Source: Bacteroidota bacterium (GTDB taxonomy: Bacteria; Bacteroidota; Bacteroidia; Bacteroidales; F082). From it: DNA of 46,646 bases. The stretch is from the NCBI GenBank assembly GCA_009773165.1, contig WOUZ01000020.1:1-46646 (forward strand), read 5' to 3'. The notes under the pieces are model-generated. The model made no database searches. It worked only from the letters and a program-made list of their open reading frames with translations, and was not told the DNA's origin. Every line of letters begins with the position of its first letter. Position 1 is the first letter of the stretch. Shown here piece after piece: positions 25,051 to 33,835 of this stretch. The position numbers and the translations under genes are program-made.

Positions 25051-27102
25051 TTAATCTGTAAGCACTTTCACCAAGCAGTCTTTGAGATCGGTGTAGTATT
25101 GAATGTTGATTTTGGTGATCATGTCGTCGGAGAGGTCGTTGAGTTGTTTGCGGGCATTCAGAGGGATGAGTAGGGTGGTGGCTCCTTTTTCGACAGCTAA
25201 TTCGGCGAGATTGACGGCGTTGTAGATCAGGTCGATAGATCCGCCAAGGTTTAGCTGACCCACGATGACAAGGCCTCCTTTGGTATTTTTTTCGAGTAGC
25301 GCACTACACATTGCCATAAGGACGGCCATACCTAAACCGCTACCATTTTTGGAGGTGTCGAAAGCTCGCAGCTGAATTGCGATTTCGTGATCATGTGGGT
25401 CACGATCGCCAATGAGAAGTTTGCTTTTGCTGTAAAGGTTTTGTTCGGCATATCTGACACTTTCCTGAAAAGGAGGAGGTGTGGGCCTGTTAAGGATTTT
25501 CATACCCGAGCCTGAGTGGATGTTTATCTCAACTTTGTATAGACCGGCAGTGTCATCGGTACCTCCGGAATTGATGCACCATACTTGACCAGGGGGAAGC
25601 GGATCTTCACCGATTGTATTTTCGCTGTGAATTTCGGGTGTGGTGACAAAAGTTTCGACACCATTTTCACCAATACGGTAACTGAAATGGGTGTTTCTAA
25701 ATTCTGCAGAGCCGATGCGTTTTTGTTGTTCTTTGACTCTTCTGCGATATTCCAGGGCAATTTTCACTGCCCATTCCAGCAATTCATCAGAAACGGGAGT
25801 TTCAGGATTGGGTTGCATGAGTTTGAGGAGCCCATTAATTGTTTTATTTACCGCAGTCGTATCTCTTCCACTGAGAGCACCCCCATAATCGACACGTGGC
25901 AAAACAGAAGACATACGGCTGGTATCTCTCAAACGTGTCCAACATTCGGCAAGGAAGTCGCTTACGAGGCCAAAATGTTCGGTGAAAAAACTTTTGTTCA
26001 GTTTAGGGAAATCCCAACCAGGCACATATGCATGAATTCTGTCCATAAAAGCGGTATCATCGCGCATTTCTTTGGGCATAGGGCCAAAGAGGTGACTTAT
26101 ACGCTGCTGATGTTCGACATCCACTTCGAAGTTGCCCACCATTACGATTCCGCCATCGGCGCGAATGGGTTCTTTTCCGCGACTAAACTCTCCACTTTCC
26201 ATATACCCTTTCATCATGTTTATACCATCTTTCTGGTCGAAAGAGATGCCGGAAATTTCGTCGAAACACACAACATCATATTTGCAGACGAGACCCCTAT
26301 CGCCATTGCCCATGTTGACAAACATTTTGGCAACAGAGGCTTTGCCGCCTGAGACCAAGTGAGAATAAGGAGAAATCTGTTGATAGAGGTGTGATTTACC
26401 AGTACCTCTTGGGCCCAATTCCACGAGGTTATAGTTGCGTTCGACAAAAGGAATCATCCGCACAAACAAGACATTTTTTGCCTTCTCTGTCATGGCAGTG
26501 GGTTCCATTCCGACACTCCGAATTACTAAATCTTTCCATTCTTCCAATGTAAAAAACTCACGGCCTTTGTAAAGGATATCTAAAACCGTTCTCTGAGAAA
26601 GCTGAATTGGACGCAAGCTGCTGATTCCAAATGCTAGACCGCCTTTTTCCTGGCCAATTACTGCATCATACTGCAGCTCCACTTCGGCATAAAAGCCACC
26701 AGTGAGCATGCGATCGTTGGCGTAGACAATCTCGCTCGGTATTCTGACTTTGTTTAGGCGCAAGCTCGGAAGCGTGGCTAGATAATTACCATTTGCGCTA
26801 TCAAGACGTGCTGTTATGATATCGATCAGTTTTATGTGACCTTGTTTCTCAGCTCTGGATTTGAAGTACTCCTCTTCACCAGGGCGGACGGTTCTGTCCT
26901 GCAATTGACGTTTAACAATTTCGAGGCCTTCCTGTATTTCACCCTCATCAATTGTAGCACAATAGCGTCCTAAAAGGAATTCAATTACATAAGTGGGCAC
27001 AGGGAACGTCTTTCGGAATCGTTCCAGTAAATCTTTGCGCACAATATGCCCTTCAAAGGCTTTGGCAGCCAAATGGTCTATTTTATCCAGTTCCATATTC
27101 AT
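25051..27102 (-). CDS. brxL: BREX system Lon-like protein BrxL
   Basis: 683 residues. Walker A GPRGTGKS at residues 230-237 and a Walker B-like VVCFDEISG follow an N-terminal domain. The C-terminal Lon-protease-like domain has SKNGSGLGMAVLM (position of the catalytic Ser region) and GGSIDLIYNAVNLAELAVEK with its Lys. BrxL forms hexameric AAA+ rings on DNA and is required for defence in type 1 BREX. It is the last gene of the operon, 6 bp after pglZ. Length is normal for the family (~680). Confidence 0.93.
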   Translation of the reverse strand: MNMELDKIDHLAAKAFEGHIVRKDLLERFRKTFPVPTYVIEFLLGRYCATIDEGEIQEGLEIVKRQLQDRTVRPGEEEYFKSRAEKQGHIKLIDIITARLDSANGNYLATLPSLRLNKVRIPSEIVYANDRMLTGGFYAEVELQYDAVIGQEKGGLAFGISSLRPIQLSQRTVLDILYKGREFFTLEEWKDLVIRSVGMEPTAMTEKAKNVLFVRMIPFVERNYNLVELGPRGTGKSHLYQQISPYSHLVSGGKASVAKMFVNMGNGDRGLVCKYDVVCFDEISGISFDQKDGINMMKGYMESGEFSRGKEPIRADGGIVMVGNFEVDVEHQQRISHLFGPMPKEMRDDTAFMDRIHAYVPGWDFPKLNKSFFTEHFGLVSDFLAECWTRLRDTSRMSSVLPRVDYGGALSGRDTTAVNKTINGLLKLMQPNPETPVSDELLEWAVKIALEYRRRVKEQQKRIGSAEFRNTHFSYRIGENGVETFVTTPEIHSENTIGEDPLPPGQVWCINSGGTDDTAGLYKVEINIHSGSGMKILNRPTPPPFQESVRYAEQNLYSKSKLLIGDRDPHDHEIAIQLRAFDTSKNGSGLGMAVLMAMCSALLEKNTKGGLVIVGQLNLGGSIDLIYNAVNLAELAVEKGATTLLIPLNARKQLNDLSDDMITKINIQYYTDLKDCLVKVLTD

Positions 27103-27108
27103 CTATTT

Positions 27109-29424
27109 TTAATCGCCAACTGTGGTTGGTTTTTTATCCATAATACGTTCATTTTCATCCAAAAGGACGATTGTTGCCGCTTTCCATTCGGCTTCATCGT
27201 CCACCATCAGTGTGATGGTGTTATCCTTAACCATCTTGTTTTTAGATAATACGATGGAGGATTTTGCGTCGTTGTATTTCGTGCGAATGTCGACTGAAAA
27301 ACTGTCAGGTAAATCGTTTGTTAGCACAGTACATTTCAGGTTAACCCACTTTACCACTTTTATTTCAGCCGTAATATTCATCTTTTTCGGATTTTCGATA
27401 AACATTGTTGGCACCAGGCATTCATGGATCGAGATGCCACCATGGGCATACTCCACATTGGCTTTGAAAAATGATATTCCGGGAGCATAAGCGATAAATA
27501 CCGAAGGATTCCAGCGCCATGGCAAATGCAATAAATCTGTTGCAGCCCCTTCTTTGATCAGAGCGCAGCGGCCCCAACGTGTTTCGGTGAGGCCAACATT
27601 CAGCTGGGTTTTGGGCAAACCACCAGGCATTAACAACCAGCCATGATCGGTAACGATTTTGATACGATTGATACCTCTTTCGAAGGCCACGTCCAAAACT
27701 TCATGCAGTTGTTCGAAGAGTTCATCAATTCGTTTGACCATATCAGACTGTTCTTCGTGACCTTTGGTATCAATGTCGCCAATTTCCTGCCAATATTTGC
27801 CATCAGGCTGAATATCGACATCGTGTGTTACAAGCTTGAATCCACTATCTTTCAAAGCTTCACGGAATACAGGCGTGAGGAGGTCTTTGCCATTATTCAG
27901 TTGGGGACGAAATTCAGCAATACCACTTTGCATGTTAACCGCCTTAGCGATGGGAGATGCATTTGGCTTTGCAGTAGGGGTAAGGGAAGGAATTGCAGAC
28001 CAGCCAGCCTGAATAGAAACCTTCCATTTATGTTTTTCTAAGCGCTGACTGAACTCTTGTGCCAGCTCATAGCGGAATGCATCCACAAACAAAACGAAGG
28101 TTTCAGTTTCTTCAGCAGCGGATTGGTGGGTGAAAATGGAGGCATCTTTAGCGACCAAGTCCTGAAACTTACGGGTTATGTTTTCGAGCCAGGGAAGATA
28201 AAACAGATGGATAGCCCCTTTTATAAGGGTTTTGTCTTTGTCAGATCTTACAGAAGCCAAAGCCTTTCGCATGGATTGGTCAATGAGAAAGCCTTGAGAG
28301 ATATAATAGTTTTTGATGTCGTCGATGGAAGAAGCAGCATAATTTTCAGCTGTCTTTGCAGCCATTTGAAGCAGGTATTGCAAGGCATTTGCAAGTGGTG
28401 ATTTGCCCAGTTCAAACCAAACCCATTGCCGACGGACTGCATGTTCTCTTTCAAGATTCTTTAATGCTGGCAGCGCTTTGGTGGCATCCTGGCTAGTTAG
28501 TTTGGACAGTGACTGTGCCAGTTGCGCCTCTTTTTCTTCGTTCAGCTGTGGCCAACTTTCTTCAGGTAAAGCAAACATGCCGGTACCCAAATCAGCCGGT
28601 TTGGCCAGACGCAAGAGGGCTTCGATTTCGGGATATTTTTGTGGTGCTGTTGCATAAAATTGCCAGACATATTTCCAAGCATTTTTTTGAGCACCAAGCT
28701 TTTCGGCAATTGTTTTGATGTTTTTCGGGTCGGGCTCAAATTCGTATTGCGATTTGCAGAGGTTGGCAAATACTTCCTGTTTACCAGTATCCATCGTTTT
28801 AAAGAAGGCATCGCCTTTGCACATCCATTTCAGTATTGCCGGGATTATATCAGGAAACAGCTGATTGTTGAGGTAATCGGCATCAATAATGGTTTTATTG
28901 GTCAACACCTCCTGATCCTGAAATATTGAAGGCAGGGTTTTCTTTAAAGCATCTTTGGTTGCATTGTCTTTGACAACTTTGAGACCCAGGCCAAAGACAG
29001 GATTTTCGACAAAGGCAAGGATACTCCATTCTCTTCCGTTTTCCTGGATAAAGAGGGTGCCGGTGTATTGATATTCCAACAGCGGTTGAAAATTGAAGAC
29101 CGCATTTTCAACATTGCGCAGGTCAGCTTTGGCTACACCCGGCAGATAAATGATTGGAATTGTATCATCATCCCAATTGGCTTGAGGGAGGACTTTGGCA
29201 ATCATGCATTTAAGCCAGATGGCAGGGCCTTGTTTTTTGAGCAGGTTGTAAGGGCCATAGATGAGTAGTTGTGGCATTTCCTGCTGTAAAACATCCATAA
29301 CCTCAGACCATTGGTTTTCGGGATCAGGCCACAGAATTACTTCCGGTTTCACCATCACACTGCTGTTGTGGTTTTCGGCTTGCCTGAGCGCCTGTTTGAC
29401 TTTATCATAGATGCTTTGCTTCAT
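27109..29424 (-). CDS. pglZ: BREX-1 PglZ protein
   Basis: 771 residues. It carries the PglZ alkaline-phosphatase-like core: TFVLFVDAFRYELAQEFSQR (metal-binding Asp), GWSAIPSLTPTAKPN (nucleophile region), and RIKIVTDHGWLLMPGG (distal metal site TDHG). It is required for BREX modification and exclusion. Its start codon overlaps the mcrC stop (ATGA), so the McrBC pair is translationally coupled to it. Its first codons (SIYDKVKQALRQAEN) reappear in the chimeric frame at 33370-33579. Confidence 0.93.
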   Translation of the reverse strand: MKQSIYDKVKQALRQAENHNSSVMVKPEVILWPDPENQWSEVMDVLQQEMPQLLIYGPYNLLKKQGPAIWLKCMIAKVLPQANWDDDTIPIIYLPGVAKADLRNVENAVFNFQPLLEYQYTGTLFIQENGREWSILAFVENPVFGLGLKVVKDNATKDALKKTLPSIFQDQEVLTNKTIIDADYLNNQLFPDIIPAILKWMCKGDAFFKTMDTGKQEVFANLCKSQYEFEPDPKNIKTIAEKLGAQKNAWKYVWQFYATAPQKYPEIEALLRLAKPADLGTGMFALPEESWPQLNEEKEAQLAQSLSKLTSQDATKALPALKNLEREHAVRRQWVWFELGKSPLANALQYLLQMAAKTAENYAASSIDDIKNYYISQGFLIDQSMRKALASVRSDKDKTLIKGAIHLFYLPWLENITRKFQDLVAKDASIFTHQSAAEETETFVLFVDAFRYELAQEFSQRLEKHKWKVSIQAGWSAIPSLTPTAKPNASPIAKAVNMQSGIAEFRPQLNNGKDLLTPVFREALKDSGFKLVTHDVDIQPDGKYWQEIGDIDTKGHEEQSDMVKRIDELFEQLHEVLDVAFERGINRIKIVTDHGWLLMPGGLPKTQLNVGLTETRWGRCALIKEGAATDLLHLPWRWNPSVFIAYAPGISFFKANVEYAHGGISIHECLVPTMFIENPKKMNITAEIKVVKWVNLKCTVLTNDLPDSFSVDIRTKYNDAKSSIVLSKNKMVKDNTITLMVDDEAEWKAATIVLLDENERIMDKKPTTVGD

Positions 29425-30701
29425 ATCAATTTTTCTTTTTCCAGGAAGTTACTAATCCGACTTCCTATTGTACGATCCAAGTTGTTGTTATTATGATCCA
29501 AAACTGCAATTTTCATTATGCCACATGCATGTGTTGTTGAGTTCTTTTCTTTTTTTGCAAATTCACCGGCAATATAAATAGGCTTATCGGTAAAGGTGGC
29601 ATGAGGGTATAGTAATAAAGCATTTTTACCCAACCAATATTCGTTATATACAAACATCTGCTTAAGGTCGGCATCTGCCGGAATATTATTGGTTGGTAAT
29701 TTCCATTTTGTATCCACAATAATCTTTGAGTCGTTTGCTTGATTGTGAATTACGATATCGGGTTTAACTATTTTGAATCTGGTATTACAAGCTGGTTTCC
29801 AAAACGGTTTTGGATTTTGAGAACGGATAACCCAATCAGCAGGCTTGTATTTGATTAATTGCTGACAAATATATTCTTCCCAAAGGTCATTCATATCAAA
29901 TAAAATAGCCAGCACATGATTTTGTCCATTGCTTATATCCGGCCTATAATTCAACAATAGCATGGCAGCAATTTCCATGGCTTCTTTATACCTTGTAGTC
30001 TTTCTGTCGTATACCAATTTGTCGAAGGTTTCATAAGATACAGTAACATCGTCCAATTCGGGGAAAGCCAATAGTAGATTGTAAACTCTGTCTTTGAGGT
30101 AAGGACTTTGGCTTAATATCGGAATCAGTTTTAAGGCTTTCAGAAGTATTTGGTTGAAAACATTTTCCCTGTCGAAAACTTGGTGACGTGTAAAAAACCT
30201 TTCTTTATGTACAAAGTTCTCTTGGATCTGTTTGTTAAACAGGAGTTTCCCTTTGAGAGCCATGGAATTATTGGCGATGCTTCTGTATTTTTTTACCAAA
30301 CCCTGGTGAATAATGGTATCACATTCCTGTAGAAATAATTCGAGGTAGGCTTCTAAAATATTGTGGGGTTTAAAACGAAGAGAAGCTTTATCGTTTGCAT
30401 GTACTCGCATCCATCGGCAAACTCTGAGCATATCTATTAAAACCTTTTGCCATTTGGCTTTGTCACCTTTTTCGACAAGGTTGCTTATTTTTGGTAAAAC
30501 CTCAATGGTTATGTTACCAACCTGTATTACACCAACATACTGATTAAATTTTACACCTTTAGGAGTGAGTGAAAAATATTGACCTCCATGTTTTTCATTG
30601 TACCAACCTAAAGCCTCCCAATGAGACTTAGCAAAACCTTGCTCCCCAATTAAGAGTTGCTTGTGCTCAAATACCTGTATGGGTTTATTATTCCTCATCA
30701 A
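29421..30701 (-). CDS. mcrC: McrC-like subunit with PD-(D/E)XK nuclease
   Basis: 426 residues. The N-terminal part resembles the McrC DUF (LTPKGVKFNQYVGVIQVGNI...). The C-terminal nuclease core is visible as FKIVKPDIVI followed by KIIVDTKWKLP, the PD...D-x-K pattern of McrC. It needs the McrB motor for cleavage of modified DNA. It overlaps mcrB by 14 bp upstream and pglZ by 4 bp downstream, so it is embedded in the BREX transcript. Confidence 0.9.
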   Translation of the reverse strand: MMRNNKPIQVFEHKQLLIGEQGFAKSHWEALGWYNEKHGGQYFSLTPKGVKFNQYVGVIQVGNITIEVLPKISNLVEKGDKAKWQKVLIDMLRVCRWMRVHANDKASLRFKPHNILEAYLELFLQECDTIIHQGLVKKYRSIANNSMALKGKLLFNKQIQENFVHKERFFTRHQVFDRENVFNQILLKALKLIPILSQSPYLKDRVYNLLLAFPELDDVTVSYETFDKLVYDRKTTRYKEAMEIAAMLLLNYRPDISNGQNHVLAILFDMNDLWEEYICQQLIKYKPADWVIRSQNPKPFWKPACNTRFKIVKPDIVIHNQANDSKIIVDTKWKLPTNNIPADADLKQMFVYNEYWLGKNALLLYPHATFTDKPIYIAGEFAKKEKNSTTHACGIMKIAVLDHNNNNLDRTIGSRISNFLEKEKLI

Positions 30702-33357
30702 ATGCTATCTGATTGTTTTGCTGTAGTAATGATTTAAAATCATCGATCGTTAATTCATCCGCAGATTTCAATACATATTGCCATGACTGATCGTATTGAC
30801 CTGCCAAGCCATCGCCTCCAGAAAACGATGCGAAAATATCACTGTTAATTTGGATATGAGGTTTGAAAAATGCATCACCTAGCACCAAGCCTAATTTTTC
30901 ATAATCATTGTAAAAATACTCCTGTAACAATGGAAGTATTTTATCGCTATAAACAATTTTTAGTTCATCGACATTTGATACATCCCACAACCAGGCATGA
31001 CCAATTGTGTGATCATTGTCCTTTAAAATCGATAAGCGGGTATTTAAAATACGGAGTATTTCTGGCAGGTTGATTCCGTCGGCTGTTGCTACGAGAAGTT
31101 CAGGCTGAGGGTTCATCGGAGTAAATGAAAATCTTCGACGCAATGCAGCATCTAATGCTTCAACACTGCGGTCAGCCGTGTTCATAGTGCCGATCATGTA
31201 TATATTGCAAGGAACACCAAAACACTCTTTTGAATATGGCAGGATGGCTTTTAGTGATTCATTTTTGCCTAAACGCTTATCAGCTTCGATTAAAGTAATG
31301 AGTTCACCGAAAATTTGAGATACATTACCTCTGTTGATTTCATCAATAATTAATACAAACTTCTTAGGGTTTTCATTTTTGTAGTCATCGTTTTTGAGGG
31401 ATGCTATTATTTCTTTTTTGTCATCGTAAGCATATTCTATTTCTGAAACTTTTCTTGTTTCAACGGGCTCCCCAGCGCCATCTTGTTTTCTAATTGCATT
31501 TAAAACGGCCCAGTATGCAGATGAATTACTGCCGCCAATTACGGCCCGGAACTGAAGATGAATGTTTGTAACTTCAGTCAAATCAGGGAAAGCCTGGGAA
31601 ATTTTACTCAAGCGTTTTTTTGAAACAGTGTATTTTCTGTTTTCTTTATTATGCTGTATCCAAATATTGTTATTCTGCGAAATGCTGTCGATTAACACTT
31701 TACCACCACTTCTGGTATCTAATTCAGTTGTTACACCTTTTGAAAAATTTTCATTTACCATGTCGACAAATCTATCGTAAGCAGCAGAGAAATCAAATAC
31801 CTTTTCGGTTATGTAACTTGTATTTTTTTGCGCGAAAGAAAAGGCAGCTTCAGTACAAAGTCTTTTAAATATACCATCTTCAACTGCATACGTAAGTTCA
31901 GCATCATCATTCATAGGTTCAATTGGCTTAATACCTTCAATGAAATCTTCATAACTTAGACTCTGATGAAAAGTGCAAAAAATAATTTGGCCATCGCTAA
32001 CATATTGATCGTAGCGATTTTTAACAATTGCTCTATCTTCTGCCATAACAGATGCGATAGACTTATGCTCTACAATAGCTACTGCGTGATTGATGCTATG
32101 AAAGGTTTTTCCTGTACCGGGAGGGCCATAAAGGATTGAATTCATGGAAATGTTATTTTCTGATTGATTTGTTGGGTTATTGATTGGTTCTTCTTTTCTA
32201 AAATCGCTGTCAATGATTTTGAGATCTACTTTTGGGATGAAAATATTTTGATTTAAATAATCCAAATGTTGAGAAGATACTTTGTAAAAAGTTGAATTTC
32301 CGCTAGGCATAAAGAACCTGGTGTCGCTTTTTAATTCACGAACAGAAGTTGACTTTGGATGGTAGAGAGGTTCTATTTGCCTATAAATCCATTTTCCATC
32401 ACCACCAAACAAATCATTCAAGGTTTTATCCAGCTTTTTGGCTTCCGATATTATTTTACCAATGAGTAGCAGGTCGTCACCACCGTAGCATATATAAACA
32501 TAATCGCCTATGGCAGCATTGTGCTCAAACTCATATCCCTGGTTTTTTCCAGTACCAGAATGAATACATGCCCAGCTATTTTTTTCTAATATTTGAGCAA
32601 TTCCTGTGTTTTTATAAGCTGATCCTTTTTTAAAAATGCCATGTGATACTTTGTAAAATGCTTTACCATTCAGGTTTAGCACTTTTATATGTGATTTAAG
32701 ATTTTGAAATTGTTCAAAATTGTAAGCAAAGTAATCGATTACTCCCAATTCGTTTTCATTTACTAGCGTTCTGAGCTCATTAAAATCTTTTATGCAGGAT
32801 GGATAGTCGGCAGGCATATCTATCCATTGTCTGAATTCAGAGTGGGTGTTGTTGAGAATTGGAAACAATTGTGGATTGATATAATATAACCAGGGTGAGT
32901 AAATGCCAGATTTTATATATGGAATATTATGATCGTCATAATCGCTGCAAAGAATTACTGCATCATCAATCGTGTTGATTGCAAATGCATCCTGTAAAAA
33001 CTTTTTAATGATTTTTAGCTGAGCCGGTGTTAGAGAAGTTACTGCATTTAAACCGGCTCCTGTGTACCCCCATTGATTTACATAATATGCATTTTTGGAG
33101 ATTTCTTGCCTACGAATGGGGTCTTTGATATTTTGGACCAGATACCTATCGAAAGTATCATCGGTGCAGCCATACTTGAACATTTGAATAAGTCCTGTTA
33201 AATGTTCATTCAACAATGGTTCATTTTTTAATGTCTCCTGGATGATCTCTTTGTTTATTGCAGCTATTGCAAATTGTTTCAACCGATTAGCATACTCCTC
33301 TGAATTACGATAGGTATCATAGAGTTCAACAAATTTTGGATAGTTAGTTGTGTTCAT
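30688..33357 (-). CDS. mcrB: McrB-like AAA+ NTPase
   Basis: 889 residues. The C-terminal half has Walker A GPPGTGKT (about residues 410-420), Walker B FVLIIDEINRGN, and MIGTMNTADRS, the Asn-containing sensor typical of McrB, followed by ALRRRFSF. The N-terminal half is not the E. coli McrB DNA-binding domain. A segment at ~255-330 (SWACIHSGTGKNQGYEFEHN, GDYVYICYGGDDLLLIGKI) looks like an EVE/PUA-type modified-base-binding fold, and an upstream helical domain precedes it. With McrC it would cleave DNA with modified bases. It is placed between the chimeric small frame and mcrC. Confidence 0.88.
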   Translation of the reverse strand: MNTTNYPKFVELYDTYRNSEEYANRLKQFAIAAINKEIIQETLKNEPLLNEHLTGLIQMFKYGCTDDTFDRYLVQNIKDPIRRQEISKNAYYVNQWGYTGAGLNAVTSLTPAQLKIIKKFLQDAFAINTIDDAVILCSDYDDHNIPYIKSGIYSPWLYYINPQLFPILNNTHSEFRQWIDMPADYPSCIKDFNELRTLVNENELGVIDYFAYNFEQFQNLKSHIKVLNLNGKAFYKVSHGIFKKGSAYKNTGIAQILEKNSWACIHSGTGKNQGYEFEHNAAIGDYVYICYGGDDLLLIGKIISEAKKLDKTLNDLFGGDGKWIYRQIEPLYHPKSTSVRELKSDTRFFMPSGNSTFYKVSSQHLDYLNQNIFIPKVDLKIIDSDFRKEEPINNPTNQSENNISMNSILYGPPGTGKTFHSINHAVAIVEHKSIASVMAEDRAIVKNRYDQYVSDGQIIFCTFHQSLSYEDFIEGIKPIEPMNDDAELTYAVEDGIFKRLCTEAAFSFAQKNTSYITEKVFDFSAAYDRFVDMVNENFSKGVTTELDTRSGGKVLIDSISQNNNIWIQHNKENRKYTVSKKRLSKISQAFPDLTEVTNIHLQFRAVIGGSNSSAYWAVLNAIRKQDGAGEPVETRKVSEIEYAYDDKKEIIASLKNDDYKNENPKKFVLIIDEINRGNVSQIFGELITLIEADKRLGKNESLKAILPYSKECFGVPCNIYMIGTMNTADRSVEALDAALRRRFSFTPMNPQPELLVATADGINLPEILRILNTRLSILKDNDHTIGHAWLWDVSNVDELKIVYSDKILPLLQEYFYNDYEKLGLVLGDAFFKPHIQINSDIFASFSGGDGLAGQYDQSWQYVLKSADELTIDDFKSLLQQNNQIAFDEE

Positions 33358-33369
33358 TTTTGCTTTAAA

Positions 33370-33579
33370 TTAAACATTGTTTTTTCTTGCTTTTCTCTTT
33401 TCTTCCAGACTCAAATGCCTGTCGTTGTCGGGGATTTCGCCCCAGGGGCTTGACGGTGGGTTTTTGCCGCTGTTGCTGCCCCATTTGATGTTGTTCTGCC
33501 CGGCTTGCTTTAGTGCCTGTATAACTTTATCATATATGCTCATTTCATTCAGTCTTTTTATTTGATTTTTACCACTCAA
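33370..33579 (-). pseudogene. Chimeric scar: pglZ start fused to pglX end
   Basis: A 69-codon frame; the more natural start is the internal ATG at 33543. Residues 13-28 (MSIYDKVIQALKQAG) match the start of PglZ (SIYDKVKQALRQA). The rest (NIKWG...GKNPPSSPWGEI, DNDRHLSLEEKRKAR) matches the PglX C-terminus. At DNA level, 33409-33493 and the pglX end at 35560-35644 agree at about 74 of 85 positions by my count, and 33500-33540 matches the pglZ start at 29380-29423 at roughly 34 of 40. The switch occurs at a shared GTTG. It is unlikely to be functional and is best read as a recombination junction. It lies 12 bp before mcrB. Confidence 0.85.
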
Positions 33580-33633
33580 TATACTATTGTGTTAAAATGC
33601 TTATAATCAATGTAATATCTTTGTGTACTGCGC

Positions 33634-33835
33634 TTCTATAAAGCATTTCTATAAAGCATCTATCCGTTTTCTTACAATTTTTGCTTTATAGTACAGCTTT
33701 CTATTAAAGCAGAATTAAAGCATTTGGTCATTTTCTCGCATGTTTAGGTTTATACAAAGTGAATAACTATTCTTATTTCTATTGAGCATTCTATTGAGCA
33801 TATATCGTTTTTCTAACAATTTTTACTCAATAGAA
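33634..33835. repeat. Three repeat units with co-varying hairpin arms
   Basis: Each unit on the plus strand is arm, arm, 25-nt core, inverted arm. Unit 1: TTCTATAAAGCAT twice (33634-33646, 33647-33659), core to 33682, inverted GCTTTATAG (33683-33691). Unit 3: TTCTATTGAGCAT twice (33777-33789, 33789-33801), core 33800-33824, inverted ACTCAATAG (33825-33833). The cores agree at 21 of 25 positions, while the two arm substitutions (AA to TG) occur in both direct arms and are compensated in the inverted arm. Unit 2 (33699-33755) is a degraded version with the same 25-nt spacing. The last codons and stop of the AlbA_2 gene supply the inverted arm of unit 3. Confidence 0.8.

Noticed and set aside
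25585..26352. 255-codon plus-strand frame inside brxL
   Set aside because: It lies fully antisense to an intact, well-recognised gene, and its translation has no recognisable motif; it is a shadow of brxL codon use.
33634..33835. CRISPR array
   Set aside because: The units have internal inverted arms, differ in arm sequence, are irregularly spaced and number only three; no spacers or cas genes are present.
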